Source: Isoetes taiwanensis (Eukaryota; Streptophyta; Lycopodiopsida; Isoetales; Isoetaceae). Taken from it: a DNA stretch of 64,000 nucleotides. The notes below the pieces were generated by a model that ran no database searches, had not been told where the DNA came from, and worked only from the letters and a program-made list of their open reading frames with translations. Positions within the stretch are counted from its first letter, which is position 1; each line of letters starts with the position of its first letter. Positions 1 through 13,458 of the stretch are shown in pieces. The stretch is from assembly GCA_021234155.1 (NCBI GenBank), contig JAJEKV010000057.1, positions 4,745,821-4,809,820 on the forward strand. Reading direction: 5' to 3'. A program made the translations under genes and the position numbers.

Positions 1-1683
1 ACATGGACTACAATGATTTCAACATTTGTGCAGTATGGACTTGATAAGGAAGTCCTACAGTTGTTCCTGCAAATGCAGGAAGAAGGTCACAAGCCTGACC
101 AGGTTGCCTTTATAACTGTTCTGAAGTCATGTTCTCGCGTGGTCGATGGAAAAATAGTTCATGCACATGTAATTCAAAGTGCATTTTACTCAGAAAAGAT
201 TGTGGGAAATGCCCTTCTGAACATGTACAATAACTGTGGCAGCTTGGGGGAAGCAGCCATGGTATTTGAGAAAATGAATTGCTGGGATGTGGTTTCATGG
301 ACCACCATTATTATGGCATATGCTCTCCATGGAAATACTAACAAGGCTCTCACTCTCTTACAAGAAATGCAACAAGAAGATATGGAACCAAATAGGATAA
401 CTTATATAAGTATTCTTAACGCATTTGGCAATCTGGAAGCCCTTGCAGAGGGCAAACTAATTCACGCACACAGCATAAAGTTTGGGTTTGGTTCAGATGC
501 TATTGTGGGAAGCGCACTTGTTAACATGTATGGCAAATGTTCAAGCTTAGATATTGCACAAGGAATATTTCAGTCGACAAACTATCAAGATGTGGTGGCT
601 TGGAATGCCATGATTCGAACCTATTTGCAGCACGAACAATTCCATCAGGCTCTAGAGCTTTTCCAACGAATGCAACAAGATGGCATACAACCAAGTGAAG
701 TCACCTTCAGTACAACGTTAAGTGCATGTTCAAGTTTAACAAAACTGGCAAAGGGCAAGCTTGTACATGCTTATGTTGCTGGAGGACAACTAGAAGCAAA
801 TGTTGTTGTAGGGACAGCCTTGGTGCATATGTACGGAAAATGTGGAAGCTTGGAAGATGCAAGGCAAGCTTTTACTGTGATTTTTAAGCAGAATGTGATA
901 TCCTGGAATGCATTGGTTGCAGCACATGTACAGCATGAATACTGCAAGGAAGCCGTGGATATCTTCCATCGAATGCAATGTGATGGGTTCCAGCCAAATT
1001 TTATCACTTTTAGTACTGTTTTAAATGCATGTGGAAGCATTGCTATTCTTGTGGAAGGCAGACTCATACATGCCCACATCATAAGATTAGAAGCTGAATT
1101 AGATGTTGCACTTGATAATGCTCTTCTCAATATGTATGGAAAGTGTGGGAACCTGGAAGCGTCCTGCAGGATATTTGAAATGATGCCTCGCCGTGACCTT
1201 ATATCCTGGAATGCAATGATTGCTTGCTATGCCTTGCATGGCCAATGCAATGAAGCAATTCAGGTATTTAAACAAATGCAATTAGAATATGTTTATCCTG
1301 ATGAATTTAGCTTTGCCAGCATTCTCTCAGCCTGCAGCCATGTAGGCATGGTGGACAATGGCTGTTACTATTTTATTTCCATGGGAGCAGAGAATAGTAT
1401 TACAAGGATGCTGGAACACTATGGCTGCATGATTGATCTTCTTGGTCGAATGGGTTGGGTGGATGAGGCAGAGGACTTTACAGACAAAATGGTAATAGAT
1501 GCTGACCTGATCACATACAATGCTTTACTTTCTGGTTATCGGGTACATGGCAATCTGAAGAAGGGTGCATTTCTTGCACAAAATGTATATAAGATAAGGT
1601 CTAATAGATCAGGAGATTATGTGCAGTTAGCAAACATTTATGCTGCAGTCGACATGTTAGAGATGGAAATTGGAGAAGAATGA
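1..1683 (+). CDS. PLS-class pentatricopeptide repeat protein, 5' partial, C-terminus lost
   Basis: PPR proteins bind organellar RNA base by base, and PLS-class members usually act in editing or processing in mitochondria or plastids. The frame is open from base 1 (T-W-T-T before the first Met at 13), so the true start lies upstream. About 560 residues hold roughly five P-L-S triplets: WTTMISTF, GKIVHAHVI, MYNNCGSL, SWTTIIMAY, GKLIHAHSI, MYGKCSSL, AWNAMIRTY, GKLVHAYV, MYGKCGSL, SWNALVAAH, GRLIHAHII, MYGKCGNL and SWNAMIACY. An E-like region follows (HYGCMIDLLGRMGWVDEAE, then GDYVQLANIYAA). The protein stops where an E+/DYW domain would begin. A 15-bp tandem duplication sits at the stop, and weak remains may continue in other frames to about 1850. 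Without DYW it could not edit alone; it may be a decaying copy. Confidence 0.85.
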   Translation, partial: TWTTMISTFVQYGLDKEVLQLFLQMQEEGHKPDQVAFITVLKSCSRVVDGKIVHAHVIQSAFYSEKIVGNALLNMYNNCGSLGEAAMVFEKMNCWDVVSWTTIIMAYALHGNTNKALTLLQEMQQEDMEPNRITYISILNAFGNLEALAEGKLIHAHSIKFGFGSDAIVGSALVNMYGKCSSLDIAQGIFQSTNYQDVVAWNAMIRTYLQHEQFHQALELFQRMQQDGIQPSEVTFSTTLSACSSLTKLAKGKLVHAYVAGGQLEANVVVGTALVHMYGKCGSLEDARQAFTVIFKQNVISWNALVAAHVQHEYCKEAVDIFHRMQCDGFQPNFITFSTVLNACGSIAILVEGRLIHAHIIRLEAELDVALDNALLNMYGKCGNLEASCRIFEMMPRRDLISWNAMIACYALHGQCNEAIQVFKQMQLEYVYPDEFSFASILSACSHVGMVDNGCYYFISMGAENSITRMLEHYGCMIDLLGRMGWVDEAEDFTDKMVIDADLITYNALLSGYRVHGNLKKGAFLAQNVYKIRSNRSGDYVQLANIYAAVDMLEMEIGEE

Positions 1684-1698
1684 ATTGGAGAAGAATGA
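1669..1698 (+). repeat. 15-bp perfect tandem duplication at the PPR stop codon
   Basis: ATTGGAGAAGAATGA occurs twice head to tail, so the stop codon itself is duplicated. Removing one copy still leaves a TGA in frame, so the duplication alone does not explain the loss of the C-terminal domain. Confidence 0.95.
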
Positions 1699-2461
1699 TT
1701 GGGAGCATGAAACAATGGAATATCCTTCAGGAGGATCGCCAGACATTGAAGGCTTGATATTAAAGATGAGATACGAGAGGTAACAAGGAGGATAGGGACA
1801 AGATATTCTTGTAATGAATATCCCAAGTCCTACACATTGATTCGATAAGTAATTCTCAAATTATCTAGTGAAGTGTGACATAGTGGCATGTTCTTCATGA
1901 TGCCAAGTGATTTGCTGGAGTAAGGATTCCAAAACTTCAAAGGTTATGGCAAAAATTGTGATAAATTCCCTCTCTAGGCAATTGCTCGGGTCAGATTGTG
2001 GATATATTCTGAGCATGTCTGTTTTGGCCAAAGAAACAGCCCCAGCTCACATCCGTTTGTAGGCCAGAAGAGGCATCATCTGGTTCCATTCCATTAACAT
2101 TGATATCATATCACTGGCACATCTAAGCTACCAAACCAATGTGTTATTATTACCAATTTGCATGGAAGTAGATCGAAATCAAATGATGGAGAAGGAAGTA
2201 GAATCGTGGAGCAGGAAGTAGAATCATTCAATGCCACTATGTCACATTTCACTAGAAGATAATTTGAGATTCCACTGGCGTCAATTGATGATGCCGGGAA
2301 GTTGAAGATGGCCAATTATCTTCTTTTCTGTGATTCCAAATTTATCTTCTTTACTGTGATTGCAGTAACGGAGGTCGGATTTTGCTTCGGGAGCGGGTGT
2401 GGATGATATAAATAGCCGCAGTGGATTCCTCCCGTCTTTTTGCAGCAGCAACAATTACCGC
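1699..2461. other. Intergenic stretch, no gene seen
   Basis: No sustained reading frame. The first 150 bases may hold decayed PPR C-terminal coding sequence; the remainder shows nothing recognisable. Confidence 0.5.
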
Positions 2462-2521
2462 TCACTGGACTTGAAACATGAATCAGGCCAATCTCTGGAC
2501 TTGACAGATGAATCAGACCAA
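2462..2521 (+). repeat. 30-bp imperfect tandem duplication
   Basis: Two adjacent 30-bp units (2462-2491 and 2492-2521) share the CTGGACTTGA core and the GATGAATCAG/ATGAATCAGG part with a few substitutions. They lie just outside the decayed Copia element. Confidence 0.85.
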
Positions 2522-2699
2522 TGTAAGTAGTAGATTATATTGTGGAAGAACGACCTTCATCGTAGTCAAATCCATACATCTGGCTATCATAGTTATTTCT
2601 TATGGCATTTGCTGCCACAGAGGTAAGTGCTGACTTCGTCGCAGTGGACGGTAACTGAGACTTCCAGTAGCGAAATCTGTGGGGAGGGTCTTTAGTAAA

Positions 2700-2893
2700 A
2701 AGTTAGGGGCGCTGCCAGATGTGGCATATGAGGGCCGTTTCCCACGAGGGCAAAACCTGTAATACAATTCGAGGGATAAACAAACAACAACCTACCCCGT
2801 CACCTGAGGTTCTTGTATTTATAGAATGCATGTACAATCAGCCTTAGCCACGTGTGCTAGCTGTTGAGTTGATGAGCAGAAGTGCCACTAACA
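2700..2893 (-). mobile_element. 3' LTR remnant of decayed Copia element
   Basis: Read on the minus strand, a G-rich purine tract (complement of CACCCCCGTTCT, 2894-2905) is followed at once by TGTTAGTGGCAC, the usual polypurine tract to TG-start layout of an LTR. A TATAAATA-type box lies about 65 bases into it (about 2816-2826). The inner (CA) end is not determined, and no matching second LTR was found. Confidence 0.55.
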
Positions 2894-2979
2894 CACCCCC
2901 GTTCTGCTCATAAATCAGACTACATGAGAATGGATAGAAAAACATAATAAAGAAAATATACAACTAACAGACAACAATT

Positions 2980-5515
2980 ATGAAGGTAGCCATTAGAGGG
3001 ATGAGCTGAGTCCCAATGTCTGTCGATGATGCCAAAATTGTTCTTTACACAGAGTCTTAGTGAGGATATCTGGCATCTCAGCTGTAGGCAGGTACTCCAC
3101 TGTAGGCAGGTACTCCATTGTGATTGTGAGATCTTGGACCTTTTCTCTTGTATAGTGATGGTGAATGCCTATGCGTTTAATTTTCTGTGAGTGCTATGCT
3201 GCTGTGATTATCGTTGTAGATTACAGTAGGTGCTACTTGCTCATAAGTGAGCTCTTTCATGAATTGTCGGAGCCACACAATCTCCCTAACCACTGCACTT
3301 GTCGCCATGTACTCAGCTTCACAGGATGATAGAGCCACGCTAGTTTGTTTGCAGCTGGTCCAAGCGACAGCTCCACCATGAAGCATTACCGAGAACCTGG
3401 ATGTGGATCTTCTACTATCTGGATCTCCTGCCCAATCAGAATCTACAAAATCCACGAGCTGAACACTAGGGGCATTTGAATCTGGACCATAGAGAATTCC
3501 CATCCGTTGCATGCCTACTAAATAGCATATGATTCGTTTTACTGCGCACTAATGTGGTTTGCCTGGGTTTTGCATAAACCTGCTAACTATGCCCATTGTT
3601 GCCGCTATGTCTGGCCTGCTACTGACCATGATGTGCATTAAGCAATCTACTGCATTGCGGTATGGAATGTCCTGCATGACTGATTGCTCCTGTGGAGTCC
3701 TTGGACCCATTCTTTTTGTCAATTTCTCATTCATGGCTACAGGAGTGCCTTTAGGAGTAGCATGTTGCATCCCAAATCGGTAAATCAGTTTGTGAATTGC
3801 CTTCTCTTGATGGATTAAGAGTTCCTTCTTGACGCAATTTCTGATTATTTGTAGACCAAGACATGTTTTGATATCCTCAAAATCTGTCATCTTGAATGTC
3901 AATGCCAACCGTTGCTTGATTTCAGAAATTGCTCTCTTGCTATTGCCTACTAAGATGAGATCATCCATGTATACAATCACGATTATGAGATCTGAACCTG
4001 CAAGCTTAACATACACATTCTATTCCACAACACATCTCTTGAAGCTGATAGCTTTAAAGAACTGATCAATTTTCTTATACCATGCCCGCGGGACTTTGTT
4101 TTAAACCGTACAAAGCTCGTTTCAACCTGCAGACCAGATCTTCTTTGCCTTTTTCCTCAAATTCTGGCAGCTGCTGCATGAAAATCTCCTCCTCTGGATC
4201 TCCATTTAGGAAGGTTGTTTTCACATCCATTTGTTGAATCTCAAAATCTTCTTGCGCTGCTAGTGCAAGGACAACTCGAATCGATGTCATCTTGGCCACG
4301 GGGGAAAAGGTCTCATCCAGGGATAGGTTCAATACACTGTACGTTTTATACAGAATGCATATGAATTGTATGATACGGCACATATTTGCCGTATAAAACG
4401 TAAAAAATACGGCAAAAAAATTCCGACGTCGGAAGATTTTCGCGTACACGAAAACATCTAATTCGCACGAACGCAAAAAAGCAAAAAAAAGCAGACGAAA
4501 AAAAAAAAAACAGCGTTTAAATGCGGTGAAAATCGTGTACGCGTGATTCCCCTCCGCATCTGAATTTGAATTTGAATTTCGCAGCGACGCCGAAACCTTC
4601 TAAACCGCAAGATACTGTAAACTTTTTCGCGTATTACGAAAAACAATATAAAGCGGGTAGCAACCTTTTTTTTTTTTTACGAATTTGAAATTTGAAAACC
4701 GCGTACGCGAAACCTTTTAAACGGTGTACGTGAAAGCTTTTTCGCGTACGTGGTTTAGAAGGTTTCGCGTACGCGAAATTTTTTTTCCGGCTGGCGACTA
4801 AAAAATACGTGAAATACGTTTTTTTCAAAAAAAATACGTATTTTTTAACTTTATACGTCAGGAATTTAGATTTCGTACGTACAGAACCTATCCCTGGTCT
4901 CATCAAAATCTACTCTGGGCATTTGTGAAAAATCACGAGCTACTAATCTCGCTCTATACCTATCCATCGTACCATTTTCCCTAGTTTTGATCCGAAATAC
5001 CCACTTGCAACTCACCAGTTTGCAGCCTGGAGGAAGTTGTGAGTTCCCACGTCTCAGTTTCTTGCATCGCATTGATCTCCTCTTGCATTGCATGTCGCCA
5101 ATAAGTGGCATTTGATCCACTAAGTGTTTCTTGCACGGTGAGTGGTTCTAGCAAATCCGTTGAGAAAGCATTACATGCACATATTTCTTCAAGGCCTTCC
5201 TGCCACCATGCTGCATACTCTTTCAACAGTTCCTCCTATTGAAGAGATGCCATAGCCAAACTTGCCGAAGTCCTTTGTTGAATATAATCCAGCCATCGAA
5301 CTATGGGCTTAGGAGTTCTTGTTGATCTACATGATGCATTGGACGCATTCAACGGAGGCTCATTTCTGAGTGCAATATCTGCTGGTGTATTAGGCCTGAT
5401 TGTGGCATCACAAGGAACATGTATATTTGCTGGCATATCAGACCTGTTTGTGGCAACACAAGGAGCTTGTTCTTCTCGTGCTGGTGCTCCATGTAGAGGC
5501 TTAGGATATAATCAC
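2980..5515 (-). pseudogene. Decayed Ty1/Copia pol (RT and RNase H), interrupted by a hAT-type element
   Basis: This is the C-terminal half of a Copia polyprotein that made the reverse transcriptase and RNase H of an LTR retrotransposon. From high to low coordinate: a linker (5436-5236); the RT start with EEINAMQETETWEL, then, after a frameshift near 5040, CKWVFRIKTR and RARLVARDFSQ; FDET, split by the insertion at 4318-4896; FSPVAKMTSIR; LYGLKQSP; the RT active-site block VYMDDLILVG (about 3960); SDWAGD and SSCEAEY of RNase H; and ILTKTL near 3050. In-frame stops (after NPGKPH, and near 4020), frameshifts and an 18-bp duplication near 3084-3118 (GTAGGCAGGTACTCCA twice) break it. Gag, protease and integrase are absent beyond about 5515, so the element is also truncated. 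Not functional. Confidence 0.9.
4318..4896. mobile_element. hAT-type non-autonomous DNA transposon, 579 bp
   Basis: The ends are inverted copies of CAGGGATAGGTTC (13 bp perfect, with weaker TGTACG similarity further in). The 8-bp direct repeat GTCTCATC lies immediately outside each end (4310-4317 and 4897-4904). CAGGG termini plus 8-bp duplications are the hallmark of the hAT superfamily. The interior has no transposase; it is full of CG-rich inverted motifs such as TTCGCGTACGCGAA and ACGTGAAAGC. It interrupts the FDET/FSPVAK junction of the Copia RT, so it is younger than that element. Confidence 0.88.
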
Positions 5516-6239
5516 CAATTTGTTTCACGCATCCGAAAGACAGAAATCAAAACCCGGATACAGACCCGGTAGTGTGACTTCATAGCTTACAGACCCTAAA
5601 ATGGAGCCGACACAATTTTGCAATGCAAGGTTTTGCTGCCATAACTAGCCGAAGGACGTCTGGGGCCATGCTTAGTCAATGACATATCATTCCAGTTTGT
5701 GGCCCTTTCTCTGAAGCAACGACCCCAAGGATCGCAAACAGTAAAACGGTTTTCCGAAAAAAGAAACTTACATTTAGAAGCACAACCAACGCCATCGCCT
5801 CCCTATACAGCCATCTGTCCCCCTCAAATATGAAACTATGGTATGCAAACGGCATGCATTAAATGTGGTTTCACGACAGAGTAGCTCCTATTGTCCTTGC
5901 AGCCAGAGCACTAACTAAAGAAAATGAGGAGAATGCCTCGCCAGATCCCGACGGTAGACTTGCTTGGTTACCTATTAAATTTCATGCCTTTTCATTTTTT
6001 GAAATGCTGCTTTGCATCATTGTGCCACGTGCAATCCTAATAGGTCATCGATCAGGACAGAGGGACATTCGTAAAATCTTGGCCACCGATCGGGGCGGAA
6101 GGACATTGGGACGATCTCGGCCCTCAATCGGGCAGATAGACAGATGCCACGGTTTTATAATATATAGGATAAAGCATTCTTTTGAAGCTAAAGTTCCATA
6201 TCACTGCTTTGGCACATCTACGCTGTATTGAACCATTTA
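5516..6239. other. No gene recognised
   Basis: A 122-codon open frame (5863-6231, plus) has no recognisable motif and is probably chance. Nothing else seen. Confidence 0.4.
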
Positions 6240-9200
6240 TATTTTGCTCCACTGCTTGGTTCCAATTTTGACTCTTATCCACTAATATCCCAAGGTACTT
6301 GTAGCTAATTTCATTGATAATAGAAATTTAAATGATCAGTCTTGTTTGCCCCAAACACAATCACTTTGGCCTTACCCATATTAACTTGCATGCTTTTTGC
6401 ATCACAAAATAATGAAAGCATATTCAAATATTATTGCGACCCCTGTATGCTCCGAGATAGCAATACGCATCATCGACATATAAAAATACCATAAGAGATA
6501 CCCATTTATAGGCATTCCATCTCCATCATGATCTTGCATCCAGCATTCAAGTTGATCTATGAAAGGCCAAATAATGTAGGCGACAAAAGATACCCCTAAT
6601 TTACTCTCACATTGCTCTCCACAAAATCATTACAAGATTTTACATATAGAAAGGACAAATGAACCAATATCTTTTCATATAACTTTCCAACTGCTTATCT
6701 GTATTCAACAGGAATGCTTAAATCATCCATTCTTTCCATTGATTTTTTCTGTTCATCTTATCAAAAACCTTAGAGAAGTCAACAAAGACAGCATATAGGG
6801 GCTTCTTTTTCTCAACAACAGAATCTATCATTGCATGCATAGTGATCAATTGGGTACGCATGATTTGGGGGAGTGGGAGGGGAGGGTGGGTTCAAGAGGA
6901 AAAGAAAGAAAACTGCTGAGACGAAGAAGAAATGCCAATTTGAGAGGCTGAAGAAGACTCCTGCTATCGATCCACACCGTTGGATCGACATTCTTGGGAG
7001 AGGATGAGCGATATGTATTCGGCTTCTTAGATGATTTTTCTTATTTGGCATTCTGCTTATAGCAGTATAGTACCATTGTGGAAACCCTCCTTCCAGCCCC
7101 TTTTTCCTTTTCGCATACCGTTTTGCCATGATTTTGTAAAATGGAGATAGCAAAGTAATAGGTCTCCAATTATTTACCGTCTTTGGTTCCTCCAGTTTAG
7201 GGATTAGTATGATACACCCTATATTTAGCTTATGGTCAAGCCTACCAGCCAATTAGTCCAGATGGTATAGTTGTGCATTGATGTCTGTCTGATGCATTCA
7301 TGAAGATTCCACAATTATTAATGCCACCGCATTGGTGATGCAAAATGCGTCTTTCAATGTACAATAATATGTAGGAAATGGACATTAGGCTAGATGGTGA
7401 GTTTTCGAAGCACTTTAAAGGCATCTGACAGCATTGGGATAGAGCATGGCAGGCGCGTCATTGTTTAGTATGGTTTTCTATTTGACATACAAATTTTAGA
7501 AAAACTCAATTATGAGTGCATTTATGCTAAATGATGGTGCTTAAATAAAGATCATAGAGCATTTGCTTGCAAAATTGAGATGTGATATAGAATTTGATGA
7601 TAGGGGCTATGTGCAACATGATAAGGGCATTTTTGCTTGGATTGTTTTGAAACAATGCAACTACATGGTGTAAAACTTGACAGATTTGATTTTTGATCCA
7701 TTTTATAGCATAGCGCTGGATGATATGAGATGCACCTTAGACTACTTGAAGCCGTTGAATAGCATAATAAAGATTATCAAACTGGCAACCACAATCATAA
7801 ATCTAGGCAGCTAGAAATCATAGAATATGCTCCATCAAATCTATACAAAAGCTATCAAGTTTCTGGGAATCTTGAGGGCAAAATGCCATGTTAGAGGCTT
7901 ACCAATAGAATAATAGAAGACCGCCTTTAAAACAACATCAAGAATCGATTTCTAGCCATTCCTTGAAGCATCGAATCCTGGTAACAAAACTCTACTAGCA
8001 TTGGGATCAAAGCTAGATGGTCTTTGTATGCTGCAACAGTGCTGGAAAAGAGAGAGAGAAAGGGTGAAACTTCCCCTCAGCCACCGCCCTAGCCGCAGGC
8101 GCACGATGAGCGCCAAGATTCCATTTCAATCCACTCTTATGCTTTCCAACCATGTGATATTTGCTAGCAACCCTTGAATTTTCTTCTTATACGAGCCACT
8201 CAATTTGTAGTTGATTTTTAGCATGGGGATGTGATGTGATCGCTGCCAATCAGTCTTTGTGTCTATCTTAAACACCATGTGCAGGGGAGTATGATTAGAT
8301 TCTACAATTTTCTCTCCTACAAAGCAGTCATGGATATAGTCTACATTTCGTGCCAAGATGTAATCAACTGTACTTGCACCTGCATGATTGACGCATGTGA
8401 AGTGCCATGATCTTGGAAATAGATTTATCCCGTTGATGATTTTCAATTGGCATACAATACCCAGTTCCAACAGAGACTCTCATATGCTATTTATATTTAT
8501 ATCTTTGAATATTCTGCTGAAAAACACATCTTTTACTTCATCTAAATGCATATTGGATATATCTTCATATGTTTTGCATTGCTTTTGGTCAGTACGAGCA
8601 TTAAAATCTCTTAGTACAAATACTTCTCCCTCTAATTGATCTTTTATGATATTTGAGCAAAGAATACTGAAGGAGTCCTCCCTGCATAAATTCTGTTTGT
8701 CATATATCTTGGCGTTGTTTGATGCAAAATAACAAATTGCAAAGTATAGATCCCTCCCTTTAGTTTTGGCCTGTAATCAAATATACTGGTTGTTGTCATC
8801 TTGCTGCACAACTTGGCATTCTTGTGCGAATTGAGATTTGCTGAAGATAGCAATCCCACCAAAACCACGCTCTGCCCCTGGCATTTTTTTCATTCCAAAC
8901 CCGCCCAACCAACTCAAATCCTGATATGTCTGGAAGTATCTGGTGAAATTGATGTGCCCATGTCTCCGTGGAAAATACCAAGTCGTGCTCCTGCCATATG
9001 TCAGATTTAGCATTCATCTTTGCTTGGTTTAAGCCATGTGCATTTCAGAAGCTTATTCTCAAGACCCTGTTTTCCTATTGCCGCTTTCTGTTTGTGATAA
9101 TTGCTTTCCCTCCTCGGTCCAAATAAGCAACAAAGCCTGATGCCCTTGCCTCCTTGACTCTGGCCCATTCCTTCTTCCTGATTTCCAATTGCATTGGATT

Positions 9201-9260
9201 TAGATCGACATCAAGCCAAATCTTTTCCCTTTTAGTGTGTTTCTGTTATGGAGGATTCTA
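6240..9260 (-). pseudogene. Decayed LINE ORF2 (endonuclease and reverse transcriptase)
   Basis: This is the remains of a non-LTR retrotransposon whose ORF2 nicked target DNA and reverse-transcribed its own RNA. Reading leftwards: NPMQLEIRKKEWARVKEARA (about 9200-9130); the endonuclease start with HDLVFSTETWAH (about 8970) and NARGRAWF; its C-terminal part with STVDYILA and SNHTPLHMVF (8126-8470), equivalent to the SDH motif; the first RT blocks with IGCIILIPKLEEP and NNWRPITLLSPFYKIMAKR (about 7220-7120); YAVFVDFSKVFDK (about 6800-6750); FLYVDDA, the catalytic box (about 6490-6460); and VNMGKAKVIVFG (about 6390-6355). Many stops and frameshifts, plus unrelated sequence at about 6860-7050 and 7260-8100, show it is long dead. 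Confidence 0.85.
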
Positions 9261-9334
9261 TTTGTTGCTTCCTTGTTTTTTTAATTTAACCAAGATTGGG
9301 CGAGTATAAGAACTTGGTTTACCCAGTCTTTTTG

Positions 9335-9398
9335 CAGATATGACATTTGGTTCGTGTAGATACATACAGATATGACATTTGGTTCGTGCAGATACATG
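9335..9398 (+). repeat. 32-bp tandem duplication
   Basis: Two adjacent copies of a unit that begins CAGATATGACATTTGGTTCG (starts 9335 and 9367) differ by about three bases. Confidence 0.9.
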
Positions 9399-9399
9399 G

Positions 9400-11240
9400 T
9401 GTCCGCAAAGAATTTATCCAGTGTGGCTATTATTATCTTCATCTTCAATTTTTGTGATACCAGAGATCTTGAGGTTATTAGCCCTAGCTTCTTGGTCAGC
9501 CCCACACTATCACATGTATGGAGTGCACAATTCCTCCAAATACATTGAATCACAGTGCACACATTTGCACCATTACAGAGATATTGAAGTCTGATCTGCA
9601 TGAAGTGCACAGGAATAGCAGCCATTAGTCCACATTATGAATACCCATACAGCTTCCTCCATGAAGATAGCTGCACAATATGTCCAAACATTACTTGACA
9701 TTCACAACTGTCAAGCAAGTAGCTCCTGAAAGGAAGTGCACAGGAAACCATTGCAAATCTGCCATGACAGACATGACATAGCCAAGCAAACCTGTGAGCT
9801 GAGACAACATAAACAAAAGGGCAAGAGGGCAGACAGGCTTGAATAAACAGTAGAAGAGTAGATGACTTTCACTTAATGATGCAAAATCTGTGCTGACATA
9901 GCGTCCCTGGAAATCTTTCATGAACTGAAATTAAGAAAGAGGACAAATTGAAATTAAATCTGTGCTGCACTTGCAAGAAGCTTGCCTGAACTACTTACCT
10001 TGCATGGAAGTGAAGAAGGGATAATCAAATGAAAATAGAAGATGCCCACTGCAATAATGTTGTAACATGCAGGCATCTTCTCATATGAACACAAAAATTG
10101 GCATGCTAGAACGGGCCAGCAAAATATCAAGAACATAAAAGAGGAAAAAAGTACAGACACCCATTCAGAGGAGGCCGCAAATAGCTCTGGGCAAATTTTC
10201 TGGATGCAACATGGGATTTGAATGGAGATGACTTGCAAAACTTTGGGCAAGGAAAAGCCTCAACACAATCGTTCCTCAAAAGCTATGGCAGCAGATATCT
10301 ATGGAGAAGTCTAGCTATGGCGCCAGAGAGCCAGCCTAATGGGTAAGCTTTTTTGCGGGGGCTGAAGCACTGCTGCCCTGTGCTGATCTGCAGATCCCCG
10401 CAGCCGTTCACATGCTGCGTTCACATATGCGTTCACATGCTGCTGATAACAATTTCCCCGCAGTTGTTTATGTGGCACTGCCTTCAACCACAAAATATCT
10501 GGAATCAGCTATGTCCCTTGGATTCGTCAAAACTGTGACCTCGCCTCAAAATTTTCTATCGAAATTTCATTCCAGCTATTTCAATCCTCGAAGCTTTCAT
10601 CAAGATTGTCATCTTCTGTTGGATTTGCCTGAACCATACCTTTGCTTTTTTTGAAATTCCATACCGCTTCTGGGCAGAACGCAAGCAAATTCGATTGAAA
10701 AGGTAAAAAGGGGAAGATCAAGTTCGTTATACGGCAAGATCAGAGCAATAATCTGTTTGAGCTTCGATTCAAGCAAAACAAATGGTCAAAAATCAAGGGA
10801 CCTTGAGAGATCGCCATCGCCAAAGCTCGGAGCTCCGCCATAGCTGGACCAAAAAAATAGAAATGAAAAAAGTGACGCACGGAATTTCCACCTACTGGTG
10901 GATTACGGCTGGGAGCCGCCCCCTTTTTGGGAGACGCGAGCGGCGGCGCCGCTACCGGTTTCTAGCCGGAAACCCCTCAAAGTTGGCGGTTCCCTAGCAC
11001 AAAAACCTTCCAGAAGAGCCCAAACAAAACCAATAACTGTGGAAAACCCAAACCCTATTTTCTGACATCATCAAAGTATGGTTTTGGCATACTCATACTT
11101 GCCAAAACCATAGAAAATCTTATGTATGCCCTGCCCCTTTCTTCAATTGCAAAAGATAATCAATCATATTCCCAAGATATTCCAACCCTTAAAGCATGCT
11201 ATAACACAGTGCGTGGCATATAGGACGAACACGTCATGCC
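9400..11240. other. Upstream region without a recognised gene
   Basis: Only short unremarkable frames. A GTTCACATGC motif is repeated around 10407-10440, and 10915-10985 is strikingly GC-rich for the window (GGCGGCGCCGC core), perhaps a small decayed element. Nothing is assignable. Confidence 0.4.
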
Positions 11241-11246
11241 ACAATT

Positions 11247-11279
11247 CACGTGCCAGGTGTGGAGACCAACAAACCCTAA
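11247..11279 (+). promoter_or_regulatory. G-box and telo-box upstream of the mPGES-2-like gene
   Basis: CACGTG (11247-11252), the core bound by plant bZIP and bHLH factors, and AAACCCTAA (11271-11279), a telo-box common near starts of plant housekeeping genes, lie 50-80 bases before the start codon. The role is inferred from position and motif only. Confidence 0.45.
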
Positions 11280-11327
11280 TTCCAATATGACACATTTCTG
11301 AGGTTTTAGCAATCGAGGGAAGCAGGG

Positions 11328-13057
<1,730 letters not shown>

Positions 13058-13122
13058 AAAAGGATACAATGTCAAAAGAAGTGGACTATGCAGGATTCAA
13101 TTTTTTTGTAGTCTAAAAGGAT

Positions 13123-13128
13123 AATAAA
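13123..13128 (+). terminator. Poly(A) signal candidate of the mPGES-2-like gene
   Basis: AATAAA about 65 bases after the stop codon, in T-rich sequence. Spacing is right for a plant near-upstream element. Confidence 0.4.
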
Positions 13129-13340
13129 TAGCCTGAAAAACATTTTTTCTGGAAATTTGTTTCTTTTATTTCAATATTTTAGTTGGTTGGGTTCATATTG
13201 GAATGTACATCAAACAATTGCAAAGCAATTGCATTAGAAGTCAGTTCTTTCTGACTTACTACGTCAGGACTCATGGCTGGAAAAGACAAGTCTTTGCACT
13301 GAGGGAGCCAGCACAGCTAAAGAGGTTCAGCTTTTAAGCT

Positions 13341-13458
13341 GGCCCTTTGCACTTCGTCTATGTGAACCCATCATCAATTTAATCAGCAAAGAGGGATCTG
13401 GCCCTTTGCACTTCGTCTATGTGAACCCATCATCAATTTAATCAGCAAAGAGGGATCT
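13341..13458 (+). repeat. Perfect 59-bp tandem duplication
   Basis: The unit starting GGCCCTTTGCACTTCGTC appears twice in a row (13341-13399 and 13400-13458) with no differences seen, so it is very recent or an assembly duplication. Confidence 0.95.

Noticed and set aside
5863-6231. 122-codon plus-strand ORF as a gene
   Set aside because: No motif, no splice context, ordinary chance length for this composition.
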